Assembly (NCBI GenBank): GCA_947044365.1
Contig: OX345636.1
Location: 43,779,537 to 43,843,536 of the forward strand
DNA length: 64,000 nucleotides
Origin: Petrosia ficiformis
Taxonomy: Eukaryota > Porifera > Demospongiae > Haplosclerida > Petrosiidae
Direction: 5' to 3'
Shown here: one piece after another, positions 31,691-43,990 of the stretch
Layout: each line of letters starts with the position of its first letter
Position numbering within the stretch: the stretch's first letter is position 1
Position numbers and translations under genes: made by a program
Notes under the pieces: model-generated
What the model saw: the letters and a program-made list of their open reading frames with translations, nothing else
The model's database searches: none
What the model was told of the DNA's origin: nothing

Positions 31691-34600
31691 ATGGTTCTGT
31701 CTTTGACTACACTAATTTTGTTTGGTACTTTGATCCTCCTGGAAGAATCAGATGGAAAGCAGTATTTAATGTCAATGAATCTTCATGAACATGTTCATAT
31801 CGTTGATGAAGACTTTCTGTCTCTGACGATAGATGCTAGTAAGATAGAACATAGTTGGACTACTGTCAATGCTGACAGAATGATCAATATGGCAAAAGCT
31901 TTAAATCCAGTACGTCTGAGGGTGGGTGGAACCTCTGGCGACTTCATACTATTTAATCCAGATGGTAAAAATATTGGACGTGGTGATATTATTATGAGCA
32001 CTTCACAATGGGATGGTATTAATCGATTTGCTAACGAGGTTGGTTGGACGCTAATATTTGGGTTAAATCAACTACTACGTACCCCAGGTGGAGAATGGGA
32101 TTCCAGTAATGCTGAACTCCTGATTGATTACACTATGAAGAAAGGCTATCAAGTTGCTTGGGAACTAGGAAATGGTGAGTTATAACTGATTCGTAATGAG
32201 ACATGGGGCGAAGCACTTTACATGCAGAGGACTTAAAGTACATCTATAGTTGTTTAGTTAAAACTGCAATTATACTTCATTCCTATGAAAGTATATACTT
32301 CAATACAAGTAAGGTAAGGTGGGGAAATTCCATTACAAATTAAATGTGGATCAATTCCAGAAGCACCACAGGCATTACCAAGTACTTTGTGATTTTACTG
32401 CCTGCTATAATAAAAGACTACTACCTAATTAATTTCTAAGTCCATCTTTGATTGAAACAGTGCCAAAGAAATCTTTAATTTCCAGAATTGTCCCACCTTA
32501 CCTTACTGTTGATTGGGAAATGTTTGTCCTAAAAACTATCATGCATTTAATTTTTTTATCTCCCGTAATTGCTTTCCATGGGGTTGAATCTATAATTTAT
32601 ATATATAATTATATGTTTGTGTCACTTACGCATTGTCACTATGCATTGTATACGCAGTAGGAAGTCACGTCATTCCCGGGGGCTCGGTCATTTAATGGGC
32701 ATGTCGCATAAAAGAATACGTGTTTGAGTTACAGACCAGCAGGAGGATCCAGAAAGGATGTAAAACTGCTAATAACTGACATTAAACTATACACTATATA
32801 ACATATATATAGTATGATGGTGACATCATCCCTTTGATGTGGTAAGTTCTATATATTGTACATAGACCTTCCATGTGCACACTATGCAGGAGATGTCACC
32901 ATCATACAATATATTGTATATAGTATGCTAATAGGTCCTATATACTGAATATAGGACCCTTATTTTGTGTCCTCAGATGTGATATAGCCCTCACATGCTC
33001 GGGTTATATCACATCCTCGGACACAAAACTCAGGTCCTATATTTTGTATAAAGGACCTGTTAGCATACTATATAATATATATTACATAATTATATAAAGT
33101 CATCTGATTTTAATTTGAGGTCATTGCGAATATGAACTGACTTTGTTATAAGTACAGCTAGTATATGTATGTCAATAAAATGTCACAATACAGTAACAGT
33201 AATTACCTTAGTTTTACTGTCATTAATTAATGTTCATTCTAAGACAGAGTTTAAAGTATAATTTGTAATTAGAGACAGACTGGCCTAAGTGTAAAATTGA
33301 ATATTGAAAATTGTCCATATTGTACAAAAATGGATTTAAAATAATGGGTATACCCCCACCAAGAGTATATAATAGAAAGAGAGGGAGAGTATTGCACTTC
33401 CGTATAAGCATGTAGCACAACCCAGTGAAAAGTACATGACCTTTATAATAATATTCACGACGTAATCATCACGTGTTAAGTAGGTGTTAAGGTGTTATGT
33501 AACCCACATTGTACAAAGATGGATGATGCAGCAACCACACCATCACGAATCCCTTCTGTTAGGCGTTCGCCTCGTTTATCGAGTCGTGTTGCTAGTTCTA
33601 AGCAAATTTCATAAATGTTAGACAAATCATGGACCAAAATACTGCACATCCTTTTCACCTCAGCCTCGTGTTTACACATCATCTCCAAAAACTTTCCACG
33701 TTCTTCAAACACAGTGAAGTGAAGTTCGCTCCGTAGCTGCTTCAGTTTGTCATTGAAGAGTGCATTGACTTCAGTTTTATAAGTAGGTCCACCAAGGGCT
33801 TCCTCTCAGATTTATTGAGTTGCTTTTTGTCAAGTGGAACTGCAGTCCTACCACTGATCCAACTGTAGTAGGTTCGTTGGTAGTAGATTGGTAAGGTAGC
33901 TTGGACTGTTCAAAAGCACTTCATCGTCACTGTCAATCTCAAAATCACTGTTGTTGTATATAACATCTTTCTCGAGCTCCACCATCATATCTTTCTACAC
34001 GTCAGTGACGTCACCTCCATGTGCTTGTGGTCTACCACGTACGTTTCACCATCTTCTCAACTCAAGTACATTTTGCAGGGTTGTGCTATAAGTGCGATAC
34101 TCTCCCTCTCTATTATATTATACTCTTGCCCCCACTAGAAAATATCTTAGATTTTCTCTGCTTGATAGTTGATTTCCTGAAAAACATTTTGAAGATGTTT
34201 GTAGTTAACCAAGATAAGCAGTATATGTCAATAAAATGTCACCATACAATAACAGTAATTACCTTAGTTGTACTGTCAAACCACATTTTAACTACTGTAG
34301 TGTGAACATGATACTACTGAGTAATTACTGTACTGTATGGTGACTTTTTATTGACATATACATGAATAAAGTTCAATTATTGTTTTTATTCTATAATTAC
34401 AGAACCAGATTGTTATGTTGAAGATCATCGTACTCATGTGTCACCACAACAAGGAGCTAATGGATTCCGTATTTTGAGAGATCTATTAATTGAGAAACAT
34501 TATCGTGTTTCGTTATTAGCAGGACCTGATGTAGCAGTATTGAATAGACTGAATTACTTCTCAGAGTGAGTTACAAGTACACATGTACATCAGAGTTTTT

Positions 34601-35071
34601 ACTATATTTGAAACAATGGTTAGTATGTGTGCCATTGGGAATACATTTTGAGCCAATTAATAAAGAGTTAATGCTGTTAGTGACAATATAATCATAATTA
34701 ACTATACCATCTGGCCCAAAGAGAGAACTGTGCAGTGCCAAATAAGAAGCTCTTTGAGCCAATGGTGTGCCATATACAATGTAAGCTTATCAAAAACACT
34801 GACATGTACTCATGTACTCAGGGTGGTTTCTAGTTACGAGTACACACATACAAAAAGTGGTCTCTAGTTACATGTATATGTACACATGAATGATGCAACT
34901 TCCTTAACTGTGTATACAACACATATGCATACATTGTACATGTATATGACAAAAACATATAAATAATTAAATATATAAATATAATTATATACATTAACCC
35001 CATAATCATAGGATGTAATTTGAATAAAGCATATTATACACGTACAGTATACATGATAATACTGAGATGAG

Positions 35072-35122
<51 letters not shown>

Positions 35123-38100
35123 CACCTGAGGCAAATGAAAAATGAAAAAAATGAGTTGCCTCAGGTGGGATTCGAACCCACGACACTCTGCACTCCGGAC
35201 AGATGCTCTTACCAATGTACATGTATGTATATGTCAATAAAACAGTACAGTAATTAATTACTCAGTAGTTTCATGATCACACTACAGTAGTTAAAAAGTG
35301 GTTTGACAGTAATTGGGTGTACTTGTCAATTGAATACCACAGTAGTGAGACAGTAATTACTGTACTATACTGACAGTAGAACTAAGGTAATTACTGTTAC
35401 TGTATATATGGTGACACTTTATTGACACATGCTGTATATATAATATATACTGCAGATGGGTGTGACTACAAGGTATATACTGCAGATTAAGGTTGTACAT
35501 GTACATGTACATGTACCTAAACCAAACTTTGAGTATCTGCTGAACCAGGTATTGATATCTTACTACCCTACCCACAAAATTAAATAGTTTATAAATAACA
35601 TTCACCAGATGTTCAAACTAGAAAATGGCTACACTCTCTGTTACTTCTTGAAGGAGCCTGATATGACATCAATATTGCCGAAGCAGTTTGTACTGTTTCG
35701 CGAAAATATAAATATCTGTCGCCGATTCTACCTATACAAACTAAATACCTTCCAGAATATTGAATATGCACCTACATACAGTATGTACATGTATGTATAA
35801 CAGTACTGCTAGTATACATGTACATGTACGTATACATGTAACAGTACTACTACTAGTATACATGTAAATGTATACTAGGTACAACCTTACTTCAGATGGA
35901 TGTGGCTATGTTTTAAATAATCATTGTACCATTATAATTATATACACTGTACTTGAACATTCTGGTGAGAACACAGCTATATAATATAGTTCATTGTTGT
36001 ATTTAAAATTCTGCATTGTAATTATAATTACATATTTTCTTTTTTTTTAGGTTTCTACTTGCAATCAACGATACTATCAATGCTACCACATGGCATCAGT
36101 AAGATTAACTAATACATTTATTTACATATGTTTCCATGGATACCGTTTATTAATAATTTTGATTAAATGCTGGATTAACTCCCTATTGTATAGGAGCACA
36201 ACTAAATTTGATATCAAGGAACAGCAACTATTACTCCACAGTGACCCTCATGTAGATACATGTAATTAATTTGGATCTGATCTATTTGTATCTCTTATTA
36301 TTATGCTTATGTCATGTGTATTATGTATATGGTTAACAAAGTTATATCATACATGTACACAATGGTGTGGAAATACCCAGTCATGCAGGACATTGTCCAA
36401 TAAATCTATTGAATGTCCGGTAAATTGAAACTGCACTATCTACAAAGTACATATGGGAAGCAAGACAAGAGTAGTGAAAGTAGGTTTCCACATCCCTGCT
36501 TGTACATTAGTTTTGTTTAAGTTGTTGAGTCTTAGACATGAAGAAAACCTTGAAGGAGTACTTCAGTTTCATCGAAGATCTGTACTTAGACTGCTTATTT
36601 TTTCAGGCTCCAGTTTTCAGACTTTGAATACACAGAAGGGTAGAAAAACTAGTTCCATTGGTAATGATAAGATACGTTTTTATGGCCTGTCGGGCCATCC
36701 CTATTATTGCTTTCCCACAGGTTCGAACTATATATATATATATATATTCTTGTGTTCATTTGCATGAGTATGAATTGTATACGTATTAAGGAAGTTGCGT
36801 CATTCCTGGGGGCTAAATCAATTAATGATCGTGGCGCGTAATAGAACACGCGCTCTAGCTCAGCTCAGCTCAGCTCAGTAGCTCTCCTGAAGCAGCAGGA
36901 AGAAAGCAAGAAAGCTGCTACGTAGAAACTAGAACTAATAGCAATCTATTCTACCTTAAAATATATTCCTAAAGTTGTACAAGATCCTTTAAAAGGTAAG
37001 GAGAATAGGTATTAGGTAATCAAAATAATAACTACATGTATAATAGGCTGTTGTGTTTCAGGCTTGATAAAGTCAGCCATGATTACTGAATGCTGGACAC
37101 CAAGCAATCATAGGATACTTCTTTCTCGTATATATCTTGTTCTCGTATAACTTCAATTTTACACCACATTAAACTCAAAAATATATTTTTATTTTTATTT
37201 TTATTATTATGTATTATTATATATTTCAGATATTATGGCAGTTCTAGTAAAACTAAACTACAAGAATTCTATAATTGTGATAAACTGGATAGTTTCTTGT
37301 CTCAGAATGTTTTACTTTTGGAAATTGTCGCTAATGCTTCTTTTACTGGTGATCTGTGGATAGGAGAAACCTCTTCTACTTATGGCGGAGGAGAAGCATT
37401 GTATTCATCAAGTTTCGTCTCAGGATTCATGTAAGAGGATGTATTATCAAATGTGACCTAATTTTAAAAATGGATATTTTCCCATAAAATAGTTTTGAAC
37501 AAATGCTTACCTTTAGTCAGTCATCATTTCACTATTTTGTATATGAAATTAAGGAAATTTGATATCATAACAATAGTTCTTCCTGGATACCAAATTTCAT
37601 TGACTTCCTGTACAGAATGGTGGAATGGTGAGCATAAGCGTTTGATGAACAGGATTTAGTGGGAAGATGTCCCTTCAAACATTAGGTCACAAATACATAT
37701 AGTTAACTATTGCATGAGGATTAATGTTGTTTTTGTTAACTATAACTAAAACCCTTTTTAGTAAGGCTTTATGATGCAATGAAATCGTTTTAATGCAATT
37801 TTAGGAGTACAAAGTACATGTACTACAGTCATACATGTTGTACTACAGGAATATTAATACAGTACAGTAATTACCTTAGGTCTACTGTCAGTATAGTACA
37901 GTAACTACTGTCTCACCACTGTGGAGTTCAATTGACAACGTCACAGACTCACAAGTACACCCAATTACTGTCAAACCACTTTTTAACAATTGTAGTGTGA
38001 TAACGAAACTACTGAGTAATTACTATACTGTATGATGACTTTTCATTGACATACTGTACGTGTAAAAAAAATTGCTTCATTCAACTTACATCCTATGATT

Positions 38101-41100
38101 ATGGGGTTTCTACGTGTACATGTGTATGTGGGGCCCACAGATACATGTACACATGTACATGTACATGTAACTATAGTCACTTAAAAAACATTTTTGGTCA
38201 GTCGTTAGCATACTTAATTAAGTATCCAGAAGGAGCATCTATTGTAGTTGGCTTCCTTTTAAAAATGGCTGAATAGTGACTGTTTATGGTGTGTCATGTC
38301 TCTAGTCACCTATACCCTTAACGAGCAAGAAGATAGATTAGGGGCAGATTTTTGACTTCCAATCAGATTTCAGTATTGATGTGACATCATGGATTCCACA
38401 TGTTTAAGAGACACTGATTCTTATGATTTCCCTTGATATTCTGTGCAGAGCTCAAAATGTGATTTCCTAATCATACATGTGCATGAACTATAAAGCACAA
38501 CATATCTAACAGTCAGTCATGACATGATGACACACAAAATGCCAGTACCTGACGTTGTTAAGTTTACTCACAAAGTACTTCACAGTATTACACCTTAGTA
38601 CTATACAGACATGTACGAATGAAAAGGGAGTTCACACATTACTATGATTACAGTACAAGGAAGCACTATAGTACTAGCTCCCATCATAGTATGTAAACTT
38701 AATAAAGTCATGTACTGTAGTTACCCAAGTATATACCAGATACTCTTTAGCTTAAATTGTTAAGAGTATGGGGTGGTTGGAGACAAGACTAACCTCAAAT
38801 AATCACTTTTAAGCAATATTTGATGAAGCCAACTAAAGTCTGTTCACATTCACGATGTCCTCAAAATTAGGATGTAATGACTTTATATGTACTGTAGTGT
38901 ATAGTTTAATGTCATAAGGTTAATACATGATTATACTGTAACTCAATAATGAAGCAATGGATTGAGATTTGACATCACAAAAAAGAACAGGAAGGATAAT
39001 TATATGAAAATGGTACAGGTAAAAAGATTGTTGGTCATTCCAAACTATAAGTTATGAGCATTTTTCGGAGGACATGCTGAACGTGAATGACCTTTAACTA
39101 CATGTACATGTACATGTCTACATCATACAATCAAAATGTAATTAAGGAAATAATCTTGTTAGGTGGATAGATAAGTTAGGTATTGCTGCTTATCATCATA
39201 AGAAAGTGTTTAGACAAGAATTTATTGGAGGGGAATACTCTCTTTTGGATGGTGATCAGAAACCATTACCGGTATGTTAATTATTCATCATGTGATCATC
39301 ATGTAATGCAACTCAATCATCATGTGATCTACAATGTAAATCATTTATCATGTGATCTTCTAAATCATTTATCATGTGATCATCATGTAATGCAACTCAA
39401 TCATCATGTGATCTACAATGTAAATCATTTATCATGTGATCTTCTAAATCATTTATCATGTCATGCAAATCAATTATTTGATGTAACTCAATCATCATAC
39501 AATTTAAATCATGCTTTGATCAAGCCAAGCAGAATTTAGGTAGTAGCCACTACAATATGAGCAATGAAACTAAGCTTTGACATCCTTTCTAGTTAATTCA
39601 TTTTCAATTCTGATATATGTCTGATTTACAAAATAGTAAAGTTCTGCTGCACCATACTAAACAGGTCTAGGGAGAACACTGTGTAACATTAAGGTTGGGT
39701 GATATTGAAAATTAAGTTTTGCTATTATTGCCTAAAGGTGACTTGCAATTATTTCAATATTGCAACTATTCATTAATATTGTCTATGATAGTCTCATTTT
39801 TTTAAAGATGACACTTCTGATCCTTGTTTTGAGAGCATACAGCTCAAGACTAAGTGTTATAGTATTTTTCAACTGCATATATTAAGCTACATGTTTGTGT
39901 TATTAATTGTAGTAAGACAATATTTTGCCATTGTGATAATATTGGTAGACCAAAACCATGCAATATGATTATTGCAATGGAATAATATTGCAACATTATA
40001 CATGTATTGAATTATTGCTCAACCCTAATGTACTTGTACATGTGTATATGTACATGTGTATATGTACATGTATATGTACAATGTATATGTACATGTACAT
40101 GTACATGTCATGTATATTTGTATTATTCTTGTTATAATTATATATATAGGATTATTGGTTGTCTCTATTATACAAACAATTAGTTGGTACACATGTGTTA
40201 GATGTTGACGGAGCATTAGAAAAAGGACGTGATGTTAGAATTTATGCACACTGTGCAAAATATCCGTAAGTAACAACAGATGCCATCTATAATGCATAGT
40301 ACTGATAATGTGTTCCCCTTATGTGTTATACAGACAGTGGTGTGGAAATACCTAGTCATGCAGGACATTGTCTGATAAATCTAGTGAATGTCTGGTAAAT
40401 TGATTACAAAGTATACGGGGAGCAGGACAAGAGTGTTGAAAATAAGTCAAAATGTCCGGTAGTTGGCTCAATGTTTCCACACCCCTGTCTATAGATAATG
40501 TATCTTGCTGTATTGTGAATTGTAATTGAAATATCTCAATTACATGTAATTCTTGCCATGTGTAGGTGGAGTTTTACCGGTAGTTTGGTTGTGTATATGT
40601 TACCAAAATGTCACAGACCAATATAAAAACAAGTGTATATAGAGAAAAAAAAAATCCCTATGATTGCTTTACAAATTTAAGTAAAGATAAACATACATGT
40701 ATCTCTATGACTGCTTTGTGGTGTCCAGCATTCGGTAATCATGGCTGACTTTATCAAGCATGAAAGACAACAGCTTATTATTTTGATTATCTACTCTCCT
40801 GACCTTTCAAAGGACCTTGTAGAACTTTAGAAATATATTTCAGGCAGAATAGCTAGCTATTAGTTCCAGTTTCTACGTAAGCTACACAGATTTCTTTCTG
40901 CTGCTGTGTAGACCTTGATCAATGATCGCGCATTCTTTTACGCACCACGCCCATTAATTGACCTAGCCCCCGGGAATGATGTAACTTCCTTAACTACGTA
41001 TACAATGCATACTCGTGTAGGTGACAAACATATATATATATAATTATATATAAACATACATCGAACCCGTGGGAAAGCAATTATAGGGATGGCCCTACGG

Positions 41101-42997
41101 GCCATAATGATAGAGTTATGATACCACTAGTTTCAGAATGAAAATTAAGTGAAATAAAATGTGTTTGAAAGTTTCTAAAGGGTTTTGGTTTGAAAGTTGT
41201 AATAGTGTTGTTGGATTCTAACCATTGTAAACCATATCAACAGATAAGCTCACATTGTTTGATGATTGTCCAAGTATGGCATTACTCATGCCTAGTGGCA
41301 TCATAGATGTATGAAATATTTAGAATGCAGCAGAATAAGGTCATTCATGCATAAACAGTAACCACAACTACATGTATATGTACATGTACATCAGAGTACA
41401 TAAACACCTATCTTTAATTCATATAGCATAAGTAGCTGTGTATACTGTGTATACACAGTTATTTATGTATAGCTCAATAACTATTAGTGATGTGCAATAC
41501 GTATTGATATATATCGAAATATCGATATTTTCGTTCAATATCGTGATACAATTGGCTTTTGGGTGTATCGATACACTGGAATGGACAGTTTAGTAAACAT
41601 GGTTTTTCTAATTTGTCTAATTTGATACCTAAAAGTAATTATAAAAAGCTAGTGCACGTAACTTTCATTGATTTCTTTCCACAATTTCTTGACAAATACA
41701 TCCAAATGGGACATTTATTTAAGTGTTTCAATATTATTTCAAATAACGTGATACTGTATCGTATCGTGATATTTTTGGCAGCAATATGCAATACTATTAT
41801 TTAGTTGTATCGCACATCACTAATAATTATTATTGATTTAGTTCCACTACTTAGTACATGTAGTTTACTATATCATGATGTGGCTAAGGTTTCGGTTTAT
41901 GACACAGATATCGTAATTACAAGAATTATAATACTGTAATTATTATTAATAGAGATATCCTCATTATAACAGACATCCTACATGTAATTACATGTATTGT
42001 GAAATATAATACAATAATTATTATTAATACAGATATCCTAAAGGTAGTGTGGTCCTAATAGCGTTGAATCTCTTTGATACTGAAGCAATTGTCACATTAA
42101 CTAACGATGAACTGATAAACAGTGATCAAGATATCTACTGGCTCACTCCTTCACCTGTCACTAACATCACTAGCCAGTAAGTGTTAATAAATTGAAGTAT
42201 TGTGCAGTGCTAATATGATTTGAGTAAGTACAAATCTCCCATAGTGAGGTCATTTCAGTACAGCCCACAGGGCCATCCCTATGATTGCTTTCCCATGGAT
42301 TTGAACTATTGATATTCTTGTGTCACATGTGTATTAGTGTATACATTGCATACGTGGTAAAGGAAGTTGCGTCATTCCGGGAGCTTGGTCAATTTAATGA
42401 GCATGATTCATAAAAGAATGTATACTTGAGCTATAGACTACACAGTAACTGCTAGGAAGAAAGCAGATTATAATAAGTGTATATTGAGTAAAAAAAAAAA
42501 ATCCCTATGATTGCTTTACAAATTTAAGTGAAGATAAAAGTATCCCTATGACTGCTTTGTGGTGTCCATCATTCAATAATCATGGCTAACTTTATGATGC
42601 CTGAAACACATCAGCCTATTATACATTGTAGTTATTATTTTGATTATCTACTCTGTTTACCTTTTAAAGACCTTGTAGAACTTAAAGAATATATTTCAGG
42701 TAGGATAGCTAGCTATTTGTTCCAGTTTCTACGTAAGCTACACAGTCTGGGCATTTGGTGGTAGCATTTGAAATTGCAACCAACATTGGGAGTTTTCAAA
42801 TATTAATTGTATATCGTCTTTTGTTATTTCACAGAGTAGTATCCCTGAATGGAGAACCTCTTAATCTCATAAATGATGTAGATATCCCTGTGTTGAAACC
42901 TCTTGTTATATCCTCCAGTGCTGAGATCAAACTCCCATTTCGTTCATTTGGATTTATAGTATTCAAGAAAGCCAACGCTACAGCCTGTACAACCTGA
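31691..42997 (+). CDS. HPSE: Heparanase-like endo-beta-glucuronidase, gene 1 (8 exons, 475 aa)
   Basis: GH79 heparanases cleave heparan sulfate in lysosomes and the extracellular matrix. Exons: 31691-32174, 34403-34565, 36051-36098, 37230-37430, 39163-39271, 40150-40265, 42033-42176, 42835-42997, all with GT/AG borders and consistent phases (1428 nt). The start at 31691 has a good context (GCC ATG G) and opens a signal peptide (MVLSLTTLILFGTLILL). The proton donor Glu162 is in ELGNEPD, its codon split by intron 1. TWHQYYG follows across intron 3. The nucleophile Glu278 lies in WIGETSSTYGGG (exon 4). The C-terminal beta domain ends FGFIVFKKANATACTT. The protein is shorter than human heparanase (543 aa), mainly because most of the linker excised in vertebrates is absent. 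Introns are packed with MITEs. It is the first of three tandem paralogs. Confidence 0.92.
32790..33080. mobile_element. Nested hairpin MITE
   Basis: ATAGTATGCTAATAGGTCC at about 32924 is mirrored by GGACCTGTTAGCATACTAT ending near 33072. Nested arms TTTTGTGTCCTCAGATGTG and GATATAACCCG-type sequence lie inside. A second small palindrome (GTATGATGGTGACATC/GATGTCACCATCATAC) lies just before it at 32811-32907. Confidence 0.7.
33345..34145. mobile_element. Inverted-repeat element with an antisense reading frame
   Basis: CCCCCACCAAGAGTATATAATAG at the left pairs with the right arm near 34075-34140, including the GGGAGAGTATNGCACTT core. Between them lies minus-strand coding-like sequence at 33476-33990 (below). 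Confidence 0.55.
33476..33990 (-). pseudogene. Unrecognised broken ORF inside an inverted-repeat element
   Basis: Reading on the minus strand, an acidic start (VELEKDVIYNNSDFEIDSDD) at about 33990 ends in a stop near 33860. A second frame (33476-33712) reads FEERGKFLEMMCKHEAEVKRM and continues helical, with charged residues suggesting a coiled coil. I do not recognise the family. Arms flanking it imply a transposon-borne gene, now broken. Confidence 0.45.
34228..34363. repeat. MITE family C copy
   Basis: TATGTCAATAAAATGTCACC at the left is mirrored at the right end. The core has CAGTAATTACCTTAG and ACTACTGAGTAATTACTG. Larger copies lie at 35228-35435 and 37862-38057, and half a copy at 33173-33230. 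All are in heparanase 1. Confidence 0.75.
34590..34790. repeat. MITE family B copy
   Basis: Carries GCCAATTAATAAAGAGTTAATG and GGCCCAAAGAGAGAACTG, as in the copy at 14300-14505. Confidence 0.65.
35075..35213 (-). repeat. tRNA-derived SINE with (CTTT)n tail
   Basis: On the minus strand: GGTAAGAGCATCTGTCCGG (A-box region), GGGTTCGAATCCCACC (canonical B box GGTTCGAATCC), then GCCTCAGG repeats and a (CTTT)n tail. The 5' acceptor half does not pair with the 3' side, so it is a SINE head, not a working tRNA gene. Truncated relatives are at 13168 and 21070. Confidence 0.8.
35228..35435. repeat. MITE family C copy, full length
   Basis: About 210 bp, from TATGTCAATAAAACAGTACAG to CACTTTATTGACACATG. 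Internal inverted symmetry around TTTGACAGTAATTGGGTG. Confidence 0.75.
36675..37130. repeat. MITE family D copy
   Basis: Begins TATGGCCTGTCGGGCCATCC, then an (AT)n run, GCGTCATTCCTGGGGG and an (AGCTC)n tract at 36855-36878. It ends in a block shared with 40700-40910 and 42540-42740 (GATAAAGTCAGCCATGATTA). It lies in heparanase 1 intron 3. Confidence 0.65.
37431..39162 (+). other. Heparanase 1 intron 4
   Basis: Holds a family C MITE (37862-38057) and a family A MITE (38824-39090). The rest is AT-rich with TACATG runs. No coding signal. Confidence 0.6.
39280..39475. repeat. ~83-bp repeat beside the exon 5 donor
   Basis: ATCATTTATCATGTGATCTTC and CATCATGTAATGCAACTC recur about 2.5 times, starting 9 bp after the splice donor at 39272. 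Confidence 0.75.
40635..41100. repeat. MITE family D copy
   Basis: Ends ATCCCTATGATTGCTTTAC and AAAGCAATTATAGGGATGGC are inverted. The right side closes with GGCCCTACGGGCCAT. Confidence 0.7.
41485..41822. mobile_element. hAT-like MITE with TAGTGATGTGC ends
   Basis: TAGTGATGTGCAATAC is mirrored by GTATCGCACATCACTA. The flanks ATAACTAT and ATAATTAT differ by one base, consistent with an old 8-bp duplication. It lies in heparanase 1 intron 6. Confidence 0.78.
42268..42740. repeat. MITE family D copy, intron 7 of heparanase 1
   Basis: Starts GGGCCATCCCTATGATTGC and includes GCGTCATTCCGGGAGC and ATCCCTATGACTGCTTTG, as in the copy at 40635. Confidence 0.65.
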
Positions 42998-43179
42998 CTT
43001 AATGATCATTTAATACAACATAATCAGTAATTATTGATAATAAATACTGCTATGTTCACATTCATGACTTCATCCTTTTTACATAATTAGTAATTATACA
43101 ATGTAATTATACAACAATCTAGTAACCATTAATAAATAATTATTAATGTAATATTCTCCATAAATGAATTGTTGGAACT

Positions 43180-43530
43180 TTATGAACACAATAAATGTTT
43201 GAATGTTTCGGCCTGAATGCCTTCCTTAGCTTTGGAGTGTAGAGCTTCTTTTATTCTTTTATTCTTCAACTTTATTCCATGCAGTGTGGTAGTAGTATGC
43301 ACTGCTATAGCACTGGAAGGTTCAGTTCTTATGTTCTGACACCCTTTGCTTCTTGGTTCTTCCAGTTTCTCCAATGTAAACAGCTTCATAGTCATTGCAT
43401 GGAACTTTATAAACAACACCTAGTCTGTTCTGTAGACTGATCTATCTTTGGTTTGATGTGTGTTAGGATATTGTATGGAGTGGGTAGGGAGGGAAAAGCT
43501 GTACGAATATTGTTGGCACACTGTTGTTAC
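43180..43530 (-). pseudogene. Penelope-like retroelement fragment (GIY-YIG endonuclease)
   Basis: On the minus strand, NIRTAFPSLPTPYNIL is followed after a frame break by VVYKVPCNDYEAVYIGETGR and QRVSEH. That pattern fits the linker and GIY-YIG nuclease of Penelope-like elements. A stop follows the nuclease core, and SAIAVHTT continues in a shifted frame. It is only ~350 bp with no polymerase, and lies 180 bp after heparanase 1. Confidence 0.7.
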
Positions 43531-43626
43531 CGAGCCCTTGGATATAGTAACACAAGAGTCATCTGCTTAGTGTCTTTATATAATTATTATGTTATGTAAT
43601 AATTTATAATTATTATATAATTAACT

Positions 43627-43990
43627 CAGGGGCGGGTCTACAGGGGGGCAGGGAGGGAAATTGCCCCCCCTAAGTTTTTACTTGTATAAAAATGTATTAT
43701 AAACAATAAATTTTTGTGAGTTGTTTACATACATACATGACATGAAGGGTGGAGATAGTTTACACAACTATAACAAATGGTCAGTCAGTTTACGCATTAT
43801 GCAAACATAATTCTTCGTCTAAAATTTGGACGCAGAACTTGCGGCAGAAGATAATCTATTATTGCGCATATATATAGCCGGCCTAGCGCCTAAAATAAGT
43901 TACCACACCCCTCATAAAAATTAATTACCTAAAACATTTTCGCGGCGCGCTTCGCCTAATCGCCTTACTAAATTTCTAGACCCGCCCCTG
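43627..43990. mobile_element. hAT-like MITE with exact 8-bp duplication
   Basis: CAGGGGCGGGTCTA is mirrored by TAGACCCGCCCCTG. AATTAACT flanks both sides (43619-43626 and 43991-43998). Length 364 bp; no ORF. Confidence 0.9.

Larger units (their letters stand above)
32175..34402 (+). other. Heparanase 1 intron 1
   Basis: Contains a family D MITE (32560-32780), a nested hairpin element (32790-33080), part of a family C MITE (33173-33230), an inverted-repeat element with an antisense ORF (33345-34145), and a complete family C MITE (34228-34363). No coding exon was found. Confidence 0.7.

Noticed and set aside
35152..35213. tRNA gene on the minus strand
   Set aside because: B box is good, but the acceptor stem does not pair and a SINE body with (CTTT)n tail follows.
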